A stretch of DNA of 64,000 nt from Flavobacterium inviolabile (GTDB lineage Bacteria; Bacteroidota; Bacteroidia; Flavobacteriales; Flavobacteriaceae). The translations under genes were made by a program, and so were the position numbers. The notes under the pieces were generated by a model. It was not told the DNA's origin. It saw nothing but the letters and a program-made list of their open reading frames with translations, and did no database searches. Shown in pieces: positions 1-8,139 of the stretch (the first letter of the stretch is position 1; each line of letters starts with the position of its first letter). The stretch is from NCBI RefSeq assembly GCF_013389455.1, contig NZ_CP058278.1:2356001-2420000 (forward strand), in the 5' to 3' direction.

Positions 1-2
1 AA

Positions 3-170
3 TTTTACAATGAAACAAAAGGATTTGGATTCATAAAGGATGAAACAGGACAGGAAATTTTTGTTCATGTTTCCGGTTTAAAAGACAAGATCAAGGAAAA
101 TGACGCAGTAATATTTGAAGAGGCTGAAGGAAAGAAAGGAAAAAATGCCATTAATGTCCGTCTGGCTTAA
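3..170 (+). CDS. cold-shock domain protein, 5'-truncated by window edge
   Basis: The reading frame is open from base 3 to a TAA at 168-170 and gives about 55 residues, so only the first few residues lie outside the window. Visible are KGFGFI (RNP-1-like) and IFVHVSGL (RNP-2-like), the two RNA-binding motifs of the CspA family, followed by the usual acidic/basic tail ending NVRLA. Proteins of this family are single OB-fold RNA/single-stranded DNA chaperones of about 63-70 residues. It ends 260 bp before the next gene. Confidence 0.9.
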   Translation, partial: FYNETKGFGFIKDETGQEIFVHVSGLKDKIKENDAVIFEEAEGKKGKNAINVRLA

Positions 171-310
171 TGACTGCTTAAAAAAAATATAGTACTGATT
201 GAAAAGTAATAACCAATTAATTGGTACTATATAATCTGATTTTTCAGCTTTTCCGGTTTTAGAAAAGAGCATTATGCCCTTGCCGGACAAGTATGGTGAA
301 AAACATTTTG

Positions 311-318
311 TATATTTG
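311..318 (+). promoter_or_regulatory. putative -7 element of ABC-F gene promoter
   Basis: TATATTTG matches the Bacteroidota -7 consensus TAnnTTTG. A clear TTG at the usual 19-20 nt upstream is missing; the nearest lies 28 nt upstream. It would give a 5' leader of roughly 105 nt ahead of the ATG at 431. Confidence 0.4.
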
Positions 319-341
319 CAAACGAAATACGAACAGATAAA

Positions 342-430
342 ATGTAAAAAATAATTTCTTTTTAAGGCACTTACAAAACGGTAACCCGCAACGGTTCACC
401 GTATTCGCTACACTTTAAAAAAAAGAAATT
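342..430 (+). promoter_or_regulatory. structured leader of ABC-F gene with start-stop uORF
   Basis: Positions 342-347 read ATG TAA, a start codon followed at once by a stop. Downstream, 353-363 (AATTTCTTTTT) is perfectly complementary to 420-430 (AAAAAGAAATT), the 11 bases right before the ATG. A second hairpin nests inside: 379-386 (CGGTAACC) pairs with 393-401 (GGTTCACCG) with one bulged C. The outer pairing would hide the initiation region. Several antibiotic-resistance ABC-F genes in Firmicutes are controlled by leader attenuation, so a similar role is an inference here. Confidence 0.45.
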
Positions 431-2017
431 ATGATTGTTTTACAGCACATTGCATACGTGCATCCCAATAAAAATCTGTTGTTTTCAAACATCAGTCTTA
501 CCGTTAATCATCACGATAAAATAGCTTTAATTGGCAATAATGGAGTGGGGAAATCCACCCTGATGCAAATTATTGCAAAAGAATTGCCACTGGCCGAAGG
601 ACAGCTCAAAGTGGATTCCGAACCGTATTATATACCCCAGATTTTCGGGCAGTATAATCAGCTGACGATTGCTCAGGCATTGCGCATTGAGGCGAAGCTG
701 AATGCGCTGAAAGAAATAGTAAGCGGCACTGTTACCGAAGAAAACTACGCAGTGCTCGACGATGACTGGACCCTTGAAGAACGTTGTAATGACGCTTTAA
801 ACTACTGGCAGTTAACCGGATTGGATCTGACCCAGAAAATGGAAACGTTAAGCGGCGGACAAAAGACAAAAGTTTTCCTTGCCGGTATCGCAATCCACCA
901 ACCCGATATTGTTTTACTGGACGAGCCAAGCAACCATCTGGACGGTTCTGGCAGGCAGCTTTTGTATGACTTTATTACAACCACAACCAGTACCCTGATT
1001 GTCATAAGCCACGATCGGAAGCTATTGAATCTTTTAAGCACGGTTTGCGAGTTGAGCAAACGCGGCATAACCGTTTATGGCGGTAATTATGATTTTTATG
1101 CCGGACAAAAGCTGTTGGAAAACAAGGCGTTGAATCAGGACATTAACAGCAAGGAAAAAGCCTTGCGCAAAGCCAGGGAAAAAGAACGGGAAATGCAGGA
1201 AAGACAGCAGAAATTAGACTCCCGCGGTAAAAAGAAACAGGAAAAAGCCGGTGTTGCCCGGATAATGCTGAATACCTTAAAGAACAATGCTGAAAACAGC
1301 ACTTCAAAAATGAAAAGTGTCCATGCCGAAAAGATTGGCGGTATTTCGCAGGAACTACAGGAACTGCGTTCCGCTTTACCGGATAGCGACAAGATGAAAT
1401 TCGGACTTAACAGCGCTGCACTGCACAAAGGAAAAATACTGTTTACCGCTACCGGGATCAATTTTGCTTACCACAAGCAGCCTGTCTGGAATACAAACCT
1501 GAATGTTCAGATCACAAGCGGAGAGCGCATTGCGCTGAAAGGCGGGAACGGTTCCGGTAAAACAACACTGATAAAGCTCATTCTGGGTAAATTGACACCA
1601 CAAACGGGAACGGTTTACAGGGCAGCCAATACAACGGTATATATTGACCAGGATTATTCTATTTTGGACAATCAGCTGAAAATTTACGAGCAGGCGCAGC
1701 GATTCAATGTTTCGGCTTTGCCCGAACATGATATAAAAATGAGGCTCAGCCGCTTTTTGTTTGGCAAAGACGATTGGGACAAACCCGCCGGTATGCTGAG
1801 CGGCGGCGAAAAGATGCGTCTGATCCTTTGCTGTCTGACCATCAGTAATGAATCGCCGGACATGATTGTTCTGGATGAGCCAACCAACAACCTGGATATT
1901 CAGAATATTGAGATCCTGACGGCTGCCATTAACGAATACCAGGGTACCCTGATCGTTGTTTCACACGATGAATACTTTTTAGAACAGATACATATCGAGC
2001 GGACAATCCAGTTGTAA
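431..2017 (+). CDS. ABC-F family ATP-binding protein
   Basis: 528 residues with two ABC ATPase domains and no membrane segments, the ABC-F layout. The first domain has Walker A GNNGVGKS at about 35-42, signature LSGGQ near 140 and Walker B VLLDEP near 161. The second has GGNGSGKTT, signature LSGGE and VLDEPTNN. A charged, helical linker (about 230-300) joins them. Family members bind the ribosomal E site and either help translation or protect against ribosome-targeting antibiotics. The linker here cannot be assigned to a resistance subtype by eye. It stands alone with its own leader and no partner permease, as expected for ABC-F. Confidence 0.92.
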   Translation: MIVLQHIAYVHPNKNLLFSNISLTVNHHDKIALIGNNGVGKSTLMQIIAKELPLAEGQLKVDSEPYYIPQIFGQYNQLTIAQALRIEAKLNALKEIVSGTVTEENYAVLDDDWTLEERCNDALNYWQLTGLDLTQKMETLSGGQKTKVFLAGIAIHQPDIVLLDEPSNHLDGSGRQLLYDFITTTTSTLIVISHDRKLLNLLSTVCELSKRGITVYGGNYDFYAGQKLLENKALNQDINSKEKALRKAREKEREMQERQQKLDSRGKKKQEKAGVARIMLNTLKNNAENSTSKMKSVHAEKIGGISQELQELRSALPDSDKMKFGLNSAALHKGKILFTATGINFAYHKQPVWNTNLNVQITSGERIALKGGNGSGKTTLIKLILGKLTPQTGTVYRAANTTVYIDQDYSILDNQLKIYEQAQRFNVSALPEHDIKMRLSRFLFGKDDWDKPAGMLSGGEKMRLILCCLTISNESPDMIVLDEPTNNLDIQNIEILTAAINEYQGTLIVVSHDEYFLEQIHIERTIQL

Positions 2018-2023
2018 TGATTT

Positions 2024-2053
2024 TTGTTGTGATACGGCAAATACTTATATTTA
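2024..2053 (+). promoter_or_regulatory. putative promoter of VOC gene
   Basis: TTG at 2024-2026, a 19-nt spacer and TATATTTA at 2046-2053 resemble the Bacteroidota housekeeping promoter (TTG-N19-TAnnTTTG, with the last base A). The transcript would start about 55 nt before the ATG at 2115. Confidence 0.4.
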
Positions 2054-2114
2054 TAGCGGATATATAGCGGAGTTACAGTCAGGACTTTCGTTGTACCATA
2101 AAATAGAGAAACAC

Positions 2115-2498
2115 ATGAAAAATTTCGGATTTATTATATACGTTTCCGATCAGAATAAGAGTATGGAATTTTACCGGAATCTTTTGGACAAGGAACCGGT
2201 ACTGCATGTTCCCGGAATGACCGAATTTGCATTTTCCGAAACGTGTAAACTGGGCATTATGCCGGAAAGCGGAATTGCAAAAATCATTGAAGAAAAAACA
2301 CAACATCCGGCAAACGGAAACGGGATTCCCCGTTGTGAACTTTATCTTGAGGTTGCTGCAATCGAACCCTATTACAAAAGAGCAAAAGCATTAGATGCGG
2401 TATTGGTAAGTGATACTATGGATCGGGATTGGGGACACCGGGTTTGTTACTTTGCAGATCCTGACGGGCATATCGTTGCTTTCGCCGAAGAAATATAA
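2115..2498 (+). CDS. VOC (glyoxalase/bleomycin resistance/dioxygenase) family protein
   Basis: 127 residues from the ATG at 2115. An upstream in-frame TTG at 2091 is less likely because the VOC fold begins at once with FGFIIYVSDQNKSMEFYRNLL. Conserved features are the paired beta-alpha-beta modules, GIPRCELYLEV in the middle and the terminal HRVCYFADPDGHIVAFAEE, where the metal-ligand glutamate usually sits. The substrate is unknown. The family includes glyoxalases, fosfomycin- and bleomycin-resistance proteins and many uncharacterised small enzymes. It is convergent with the pseudouridine synthase gene, whose stop lies 15 bp away. Confidence 0.85.
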   Translation: MKNFGFIIYVSDQNKSMEFYRNLLDKEPVLHVPGMTEFAFSETCKLGIMPESGIAKIIEEKTQHPANGNGIPRCELYLEVAAIEPYYKRAKALDAVLVSDTMDRDWGHRVCYFADPDGHIVAFAEEI

Positions 2499-2513
2499 CG
2501 GGCTTCCGGCCGG

Positions 2514-4202
2514 TTAAAAAGCTTCGGCTGCTTCAAAGCAGAGTATTTCTTTGGTTCTGGGATGCACAAATTCAAGGTAAGCCGCATGAAGATGCAGCCT
2601 GTTGGAAGCCGTTCCGTATAAATCATCACCCACTATGGGCGCATTCAGTCCCAGTTCGTGTGCGGCATGCATACGCAGCTGGTGGGTACGCCCGGTAAGC
2701 GGCCAGAAATGGACTTTGGTTGTCGTTTCATTCCGTTGGATAACCTTCCATCGGGTATGCGCTTTTTTTCCGAATTCGAAACAAACCAGCTGGCTTGGCC
2801 GGTTGTCCAGATCACCCCGTAACGGTAATTTTATTTCGCCTTCTTCCCCGGAAATCACTTTGGAAAGCAGTGCCGTATACCGTTTGATAACCGTTCGTTT
2901 TAAAAACTGCCTTTGAATGTGTTTGTGGGCTTCTTTGGTTTTGGCCACCACCAGAAGTCCGGAAGTAGACATGTCCAGCCGATGAATGATGAGCGGTTCA
3001 ATGTTTCCGAAAGCCGCCTGAAGCCGGGTATAAACGGAATCCTGGATTTGGATTCCCGGAACAGAGAGCAGTTCGGCGGGTTTGTTAACCACGACAAGGC
3101 TGTCATCCTCATAAACAATGGTTAGTGTGGTTCCTTCACCTGAATTTTTTAAAAGCGGATTTTCATCCATAGGAACGCCTTCCAGCATGTGGCTCAGAAT
3201 GGGTTTGCATTTTCCGGTACAGGCCGGATAAAACTGCCTGTGTTTCCGGATTTCCGATTTTGGCGAAGCACCCCACCAGAATTCGGCCATAGCAATAGGT
3301 TTATAGCCGTTTAGAAAGGCATATTGTAACAATTTCGGTGTGGCACATTCTCCTGCGGCGGCCGGTGGTTTTCCAAAAACAGTCTCGCTGAAAATCGCCT
3401 GCAGGCTTTTTTCCTTTCCGTCCTGGTTCAGGAAGGCATATTGTTCAAAGAGCTGCTGCTGTAAGGCTGCCGATTTTTCTTTGCGTTCTTTCTTTAAGGC
3501 TTCAATGCTGTTTTCGAATAGGGTAATTTCAGATTGGGTCGCTTCCAAAAGCTGTTTCCACCTGTTCGATAAAACTGTCAGTTCCCATTTATCGCTTAAA
3601 CTCTGTTTGATCAGATCTGCTTCAAAATGAGTGTATTCCTGTTCGCTTAAGACCGGTTGCTGTGCTTCACGGTGTTTTTTCCGGTTTTCTTTATTGCTTT
3701 TTAATTGTTTTTTAAAAGCGGTCATCTCTAAGACAGATTGGGCGGTAAACTGCTCAAAATTACTTTTAAGGATGCTGTAATGTTCATCCGACTCGATGGC
3801 TTTGATCTGCTGGTTGATGCTGTTGAGGATTTCCTCTTCTTTTAAGAAAAAGCTGTTTTCAATCAGCATGTCAAAAACCGGCGGAACAAACTTCGGATGA
3901 TTGTTGGTGCCGGCCAGTTTTCCTGAAAAGGCAGCCAGATAACCCAGTTTCCCGTTGTTGTCCTGAACCACCAAAACGCCAAACATCTTACCGATAACAA
4001 GTCCCTGCTGGTCTGCTGTCAGTCCGAAATTATGATCCAGCTCCGTTTGGGTTTCCAGATAGTGCTGCAATTCGGCAGCGGCAATTTGGGTTAACGGGTG
4101 CGGCTCATAATAGAACGGAAACGTAAACCGTTCCGGTACGGTGATCCCGTTTAACGAGCTATCGGAAAAGTAAGTAATGCTATTTTGAGTTGTGTGCTGC
4201 AC
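2514..4202 (-). CDS. RluA-type RNA pseudouridine synthase with long N-terminal extension
   Basis: 562 residues. The C-terminal third is a classic RluA catalytic domain: VVNKPAELLSVPG, the active-site motif HRLDMSTSGLLVVAK with the catalytic Asp, KRYTALL, and LTGRTHQLRMHAAH. The N-terminal 330 residues are unusual for RluA itself. They contain a helical, probably coiled-coil stretch (about 145-270, rich in K, E and Q) and a Cys-containing segment with TGKCKPILSHML. Long RluA-like proteins of this architecture occur in Bacteroidota and gamma-proteobacteria. The enzyme isomerises uridine in rRNA or tRNA; the target cannot be read from sequence. It appears monocistronic. Confidence 0.88.
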   Translation of the reverse strand: MQHTTQNSITYFSDSSLNGITVPERFTFPFYYEPHPLTQIAAAELQHYLETQTELDHNFGLTADQQGLVIGKMFGVLVVQDNNGKLGYLAAFSGKLAGTNNHPKFVPPVFDMLIENSFFLKEEEILNSINQQIKAIESDEHYSILKSNFEQFTAQSVLEMTAFKKQLKSNKENRKKHREAQQPVLSEQEYTHFEADLIKQSLSDKWELTVLSNRWKQLLEATQSEITLFENSIEALKKERKEKSAALQQQLFEQYAFLNQDGKEKSLQAIFSETVFGKPPAAAGECATPKLLQYAFLNGYKPIAMAEFWWGASPKSEIRKHRQFYPACTGKCKPILSHMLEGVPMDENPLLKNSGEGTTLTIVYEDDSLVVVNKPAELLSVPGIQIQDSVYTRLQAAFGNIEPLIIHRLDMSTSGLLVVAKTKEAHKHIQRQFLKRTVIKRYTALLSKVISGEEGEIKLPLRGDLDNRPSQLVCFEFGKKAHTRWKVIQRNETTTKVHFWPLTGRTHQLRMHAAHELGLNAPIVGDDLYGTASNRLHLHAAYLEFVHPRTKEILCFEAAEAF

Positions 4203-4278
4203 GGTATTTTTTTGTAGCTGCGAAAATAAGCGTTATTCTCCGGAGATAAGGCTATGTAAAACAATTTTATTTAGCGTC

Positions 4279-4668
4279 TCACTCCGGAATGGACTCCACA
4301 AGGATTACTGTACCGGCTTTGTCATAATAGGTACAGGTCATTTTGTCCAGACACATTGCCCATTTCTCAATCCCTGATGCTGCACTGCTGTTGCAAAATG
4401 CGGGATAATCGGTTTTACCCTGCTGATGGGCTTTTAATATGGCTTTAAACCGGGCTGCATCAGCAATTGGGGCGATAGCAATAGTTTCATATTTAGCACC
4501 ACCTGAAGTTTTATAATCACCGGCTCCGTAATAGTCGGTATGACCGTCGGTTACATACACTTCATAAAAGGTAACGCCAAGCTGTTTTATTTCCCGGATA
4601 TATGCCGGAAAATCGGCACCGGATTTTACCTTGCTGTGTACTGCGTTGATTTGCGCTACTGTAAACAT
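4279..4668 (-). CDS. DUF1398 family protein
   Basis: 129 residues beginning MFTVAQINAVHSKVKSGADF, characteristic of DUF1398 proteins (once labelled phage envelope protein-like), followed by GVTFYEVYVTDGHTDYYG. No signal peptide or membrane segment. These small cytosolic proteins have no established biochemical function. It lies 76 bp upstream of the divergently oriented end of the pseudouridine synthase start and reads the same way, so co-transcription is possible but not shown. Confidence 0.8.
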   Translation of the reverse strand: MFTVAQINAVHSKVKSGADFPAYIREIKQLGVTFYEVYVTDGHTDYYGAGDYKTSGGAKYETIAIAPIADAARFKAILKAHQQGKTDYPAFCNSSAASGIEKWAMCLDKMTCTYYDKAGTVILVESIPE

Positions 4669-5015
4669 AGTTTGAGGATTTTAGGGTGATACATTTAATT
4701 TCCAGGAATAACAATTCTTTGCTGAATATTCGAATCGTCATTGTCATACAAATGTCGGATTATTGGAATTAGTTTTATTGTAAAAAGACATTTTTTCGAT
4801 ATCAATTCCTTAAATTTTTTTTGCAGAAGTTCCATACTTTCTTCCGCCATATTCCTGTTGTTACTCTTTGAACCGGATGAATTTTGCGTAAGCATCGTGT
4901 ATCATCAAGGCCATTTTTTACAGTGTAAAAGCTTTTTTTTATTACTCTTTATGCTTTTAAATGCTGATAACCAATGGTTTGTTTGTGTTTTTGGGTTAAT
5001 CTTTAAAATTATAAA
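4669..5015. other. intergenic region without a supported gene
   Basis: About 350 bp of AT-rich sequence between the DUF1398 start and the PadR operator. It has open frames on both strands, but none shows family motifs or Flavobacterium-like protein composition. The right end merges into the PadR promoter. Confidence 0.5.
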
Positions 5016-5056
5016 ACAAAGTACATTGTTATGCTATGTATTTTGTTTTATATTTG
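5016..5056 (+). promoter_or_regulatory. PadR operon promoter overlapped by inverted repeat operator
   Basis: TTG at 5026-5028, a 20-nt spacer and TATATTTG at 5049-5056 form a good Bacteroidota promoter. An inverted repeat overlaps it: 5016-5026 (ACAAAGTACAT) and 5036-5046 (ATGTATTTTGT) match in 10 of 11 positions around a 9-nt centre. PadR proteins commonly bind dyads with ACAT/ATGT halves and repress their own gene, so this is a likely autoregulatory operator. The ATG at 5061 sits only 4 nt after the -7 box, so the mRNA may be leaderless. Confidence 0.6.
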
Positions 5057-5060
5057 CCTT

Positions 5061-5393
5061 ATGAACGAAGATTTTACAACCAAATGGATATCACAGCTCA
5101 AGAAAGGCACTTTGTCTTTCCTGGTGCTGAGTATTTTGAAAGACGGCAAGGAATACTATGGGTATGACCTGATTAATGAGATCCGGAAAAAGACCAAAAT
5201 TGAAATTGCCGAAGGAACGCTTTATCCTTTGATGAACCGGCTGAAAAAGGAAAATTTAGTGGAGTCAAAATGGGTAGAACAGGACTCGGGTATTCCGAGG
5301 AAGTATTATAACATTACCCCATTGGGACAAAATACGACAAACGAAATGAAAGCCTATTGGGACAACCTCAATACAATAATAAACGCAATATGA
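5061..5393 (+). CDS. PadR family transcriptional regulator
   Basis: 110 residues from the ATG at 5061; an in-frame upstream ATG at 5031 lies inside the operator/promoter and is rejected. The winged-helix signature is clear: LKKGTLSFLVLSILKDGKEYYGYDL, EIAEGTLYPLMNRLKKENLVES and the wing SGIPRKYYNITPLG. PadR proteins are dimeric repressors, often released by small molecules or stress. The gene overlaps the next start by 4 bp (ATGA), so it is translationally coupled to the HAAS-like membrane protein, a common PadR partner. Confidence 0.92.
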   Translation: MNEDFTTKWISQLKKGTLSFLVLSILKDGKEYYGYDLINEIRKKTKIEIAEGTLYPLMNRLKKENLVESKWVEQDSGIPRKYYNITPLGQNTTNEMKAYWDNLNTIINAI

Positions 5394-5995
5394 AATTTAA
5401 AGAAATAGTATTCCGGGATCAGAATTCAAAAAGGATATATCTGGATTATATCGCAAGAATCCAGCAGGCTACAAAAGTGCTGGATAAGGAAAATCAGCAG
5501 GAGATTTTACTGGAAATCAACAGTCATATCTATGAAAGTCTGATGGATAATGCCGCCGGTGAAAAAGGGGAGGTTGAGAAATTACTGGATGTCGTGGAAA
5601 AACTGGGGCAGCCGGAAGTTTTCCTGAAACCTTTGGTTGCCGAAAAGAAATTAGAAGAAGCAACCAGAACGTTTAATCCGGTAAAAATAATAAAAGCCCT
5701 TGCACTGAATATTGGTAACGGTATTTCCTATGTGATTTTTGCCGTTTTGTATTTGCTGCTATTTGGTTTCCTGTTCGTAATTGTCGCTAAAATTGCCGAT
5801 CCTCAGAATGTCGGGCTTTTTTACCGGAAGGATGTGGTTTTTATTTTAGGATATTATAGAGAGAAGGGCGTTGATTATACCCAATATGAACAATTAGGCA
5901 GTTGGTTTATACCGCTTATGCTGCTGTTGGCAGTAATTTTCTATGTACTGATAACCCTGTTATTCCGCTTAAAAAGAACCTTAAATAAAAAATAG
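5390..5995 (+). CDS. HAAS/DUF1700-like membrane protein
   Basis: 201 residues from the ATG at 5390, which overlaps the padR stop. The N-terminal about 85 residues form an acidic helical domain (YLDYIARIQQATKVLDKENQQ ... LEINSHIYESL ... VVEKLGQPEVF), typical of HAAS domains encoded next to PadR regulators. Two hydrophobic segments follow (about 110-140 and 175-200), then a basic tail. Related proteins are thought to sense or relay envelope signals to PadR, but the mechanism is not established. The next ORF starts 1 bp after its stop. Confidence 0.8.
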   Translation: MKFKEIVFRDQNSKRIYLDYIARIQQATKVLDKENQQEILLEINSHIYESLMDNAAGEKGEVEKLLDVVEKLGQPEVFLKPLVAEKKLEEATRTFNPVKIIKALALNIGNGISYVIFAVLYLLLFGFLFVIVAKIADPQNVGLFYRKDVVFILGYYREKGVDYTQYEQLGSWFIPLMLLLAVIFYVLITLLFRLKRTLNKK

Positions 5996-5996
5996 T

Positions 5997-7316
5997 ATGA
6001 TTAAGAATTATTTGGCCTGTTTGTTTGGCTTTTTCGTTTCGTCATTTGTACTGGCACAAGAGATAGACACACGGAAACTGGATTTATATTTTAAATCATT
6101 GGAAGATAATAACAAATTTATGGGCAGTGTGGCGATTTCCCAAAATGGTAAAATAGTTTATACCAAAACGATTGGACTCGCTGCGGTTGAAAACAACCTC
6201 AAAGCAAACGAAAATTCAAAATACAGGATAGGTTCGATCTCAAAAACATTCACCGCTGTTTTGATTTTGAAAGCTGTTGAAAACAAAAAATTAGCTTTGG
6301 ATCAAACCATTGAAAAGTTTTTTCCAACCCTCGCAAATGCAAACAGGATCACGATTAAACAGCTGCTTGGCCACCGAAGCGGTGTACACGATTTTACCGA
6401 TGATGAGGATTATGAGACCTGGAATACCAAAGCCAGAACGGAAAAAGAAATGGTAGCAGTTATCACTAAGGGAGGAAGCGATTTTGAACCGGACACGGAA
6501 GCAGCATACAGTAATTCGAATTATGTACTGCTGACGTATATACTGGAAAAAACCTTTAAAAAACCGTATGCCGAACTGTTGACGAGCAATATAACCAAAC
6601 CGCTCGGACTGACCAATACCTATTTAGGTGGCAAGATAAACACGGCTAAGAATGAATGCAGATCATACCGTTTTGAAGCAGGCTGGCAGGCAGAACCGGA
6701 AACGGATATTTCCATTCCGCTGGGAGCGGGCGGAATTGTGTCTACACCTACCGACCTGGTAAAATTCAGCAATGCCCTTTTTGGCGGAAAGCTGCTGAAA
6801 GCGGAAAACCTTGAATTAATGAAAACGGTAAAAGACAACTACGGACTGGGATTGTTTAAAATACCGTTTTATGAAAACATAAGTTACGGACATAGAGGCG
6901 GAATAGATAAATTTACAGCTGTTTTTTCCCATTCTTCCGAAGGTAATATTGCTATCGCCCTGGTCTCAAACGGAAGCAATTATAACAATAATGAGATTCC
7001 TCTGGCTATTCTGAGTGCTGTTTACAACAAGCCTTTTGATCTTCCGGAGTTTAAAACGTATGCCGTTCGTTCGGAAGACTTGGACCAATACCTGGGAACG
7101 TATGCTTCCAGCCAGATTCCGGTTAAAATAACCATATCCAAAGATAACAAAACGCTTATCGCACAGCCCGGAGAGCAATCGCCGTATCCATTGGAAGCCA
7201 CGGAAAAAGACAAGTTTAAATATTATAAAACGGGTATTGCCCTGGAGTTTAATCCGGCGGAAAATACGGTGATCTTAAAACAGGGAGGAAAGGAGTTTGT
7301 ATTTACAAAAGCTTAA
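5997..7316 (+). CDS. serine hydrolase, class C beta-lactamase-like fold
   Basis: 439 residues with a signal peptide (about 1-20, ending VLAQ). Catalytic motifs of the beta-lactamase/PBP-like superfamily are visible: SxxK as S80-I-S-K83, YxN as Y171-S-N173, and HxG as H299-R-G301 in place of KTG. A C-terminal lipocalin-like region (about 350-439) is common in this family. Members are periplasmic esterases, D-aminopeptidases or beta-lactamase relatives; the substrate is unknown. As third gene of the PadR operon it is probably the envelope enzyme whose expression PadR controls. A strong terminator follows. Confidence 0.88.
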   Translation: MIKNYLACLFGFFVSSFVLAQEIDTRKLDLYFKSLEDNNKFMGSVAISQNGKIVYTKTIGLAAVENNLKANENSKYRIGSISKTFTAVLILKAVENKKLALDQTIEKFFPTLANANRITIKQLLGHRSGVHDFTDDEDYETWNTKARTEKEMVAVITKGGSDFEPDTEAAYSNSNYVLLTYILEKTFKKPYAELLTSNITKPLGLTNTYLGGKINTAKNECRSYRFEAGWQAEPETDISIPLGAGGIVSTPTDLVKFSNALFGGKLLKAENLELMKTVKDNYGLGLFKIPFYENISYGHRGGIDKFTAVFSHSSEGNIAIALVSNGSNYNNNEIPLAILSAVYNKPFDLPEFKTYAVRSEDLDQYLGTYASSQIPVKITISKDNKTLIAQPGEQSPYPLEATEKDKFKYYKTGIALEFNPAENTVILKQGGKEFVFTKA

Positions 7317-7390
7317 GAACGGCAAAGCTTTGTTCTCTGTTGGAACAATATAATTATCCTGAAAATTCCGTTTAAAACGGCTTGATCAAA

Positions 7391-7431
7391 AAAAGTGCAG
7401 CCCTGATATTGTAAAGGGCTGCACTTTTTTT
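7391..7431 (+). terminator. intrinsic terminator of PadR operon
   Basis: Perfect 11-bp stem 7394-7404 (AGTGCAGCCCT) with 7415-7425 (AGGGCTGCACT) and a 10-nt loop, followed by a run of T at 7426-7431. A preceding A run also makes it usable in the reverse direction. Confidence 0.88.
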
Positions 7432-7519
7432 GTGATATGTATGCATACCGGATTAATTGCCTTTTTAGTGTTTTATATTGCCTAAAATAGTAATATTGTA
7501 AACAAAAAAGAACAGGTTA

Positions 7520-8104
7520 ATGATTAAAATCGGAGAGAATATTAGTTACGAAATTTCAGATACACTTTTTGTTTTCGCATTGGATTCGGAAGCAGGAGAT
7601 GCTTTTGATGATAAAAACAAATTAATTACCGGTATCGGTAAAGTAAACGCAACTTTGGCATTGGTAAAGGAAATCCATAAAAGAAGACCCAAATTAATAG
7701 TAAATCTTGGCTCGGCAGGAAGCAATACCTTTGGTAAAGGGGAAGTGGTGTGCTGTACTAAATTTATTCAGAGGGACATGGATGTAAGAGGGCTTGGATA
7801 TGATCAATATGAAACCCCTTTCTCGGGTATCCCCACAGTATTAAATTATGGATTTAAAATTGACAGCCTGAAGGAAGGAGTTTGCGGAAGCGGCGATAGT
7901 TTTGAAATGAATCAGCAGGAACGTGAGTATAATATTGTCGATATGGAAGCCTATCCTTTAGCGCTGGTAGCCATGAAAGAAAACATCCCGTTTCTTTGCT
8001 TAAAGTATATTTCCGATGATGCCGGGAGTGATGCGGCAGAAGACTGGTCCATACAGGTACACTTAGCGGCAACAGCATTTAAAACAGTACTCTTTACAAA
8101 ATAA
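7520..8104 (+). CDS. MTA/SAH-nucleosidase-like nucleoside phosphorylase family protein
   Basis: 194 residues. PNP/UDP superfamily features are clear: an early acidic residue (E24), GIGKVNA (38-44), NLGSAG (62-67), the ribose-binding VDMEAYPLA (140-148, with E143) and YISDDAG (163-169) carrying the catalytic Asp region. This matches 5'-methylthioadenosine/S-adenosylhomocysteine nucleosidases, which hydrolyse adenine from MTA or SAH. It is shorter than E. coli Pfs (about 230) and several loops are reduced, so specificity may differ. It stands alone between two strong terminators. Confidence 0.82.
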   Translation: MIKIGENISYEISDTLFVFALDSEAGDAFDDKNKLITGIGKVNATLALVKEIHKRRPKLIVNLGSAGSNTFGKGEVVCCTKFIQRDMDVRGLGYDQYETPFSGIPTVLNYGFKIDSLKEGVCGSGDSFEMNQQEREYNIVDMEAYPLALVAMKENIPFLCLKYISDDAGSDAAEDWSIQVHLAATAFKTVLFTK

Positions 8105-8112
8105 GCTTACAG

Positions 8113-8139
8113 GGGGATATTTTAAATATCCCCTTTTTT
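8113..8139. terminator. bidirectional terminator between convergent genes
   Basis: GGGGATAT (8113-8120) pairs with ATATCCCC (8126-8133) across a short loop and is followed by T residues. The stem lies between the nucleosidase stop at 8104 and the last codons of the opposing methyltransferase gene, so it may end both transcripts. Confidence 0.75.

Noticed and set aside
4695..4895. 66-codon minus-strand frame before the PadR region
   Set aside because: No family motif, poor start context and compositional bias typical of AT-rich non-coding DNA; the plus-strand frame across 4741-5064 is equally unsupported.
5031..5060. upstream in-frame ATG for padR
   Set aside because: It lies inside the promoter and operator; the ATG at 5061 matches the PadR family start.
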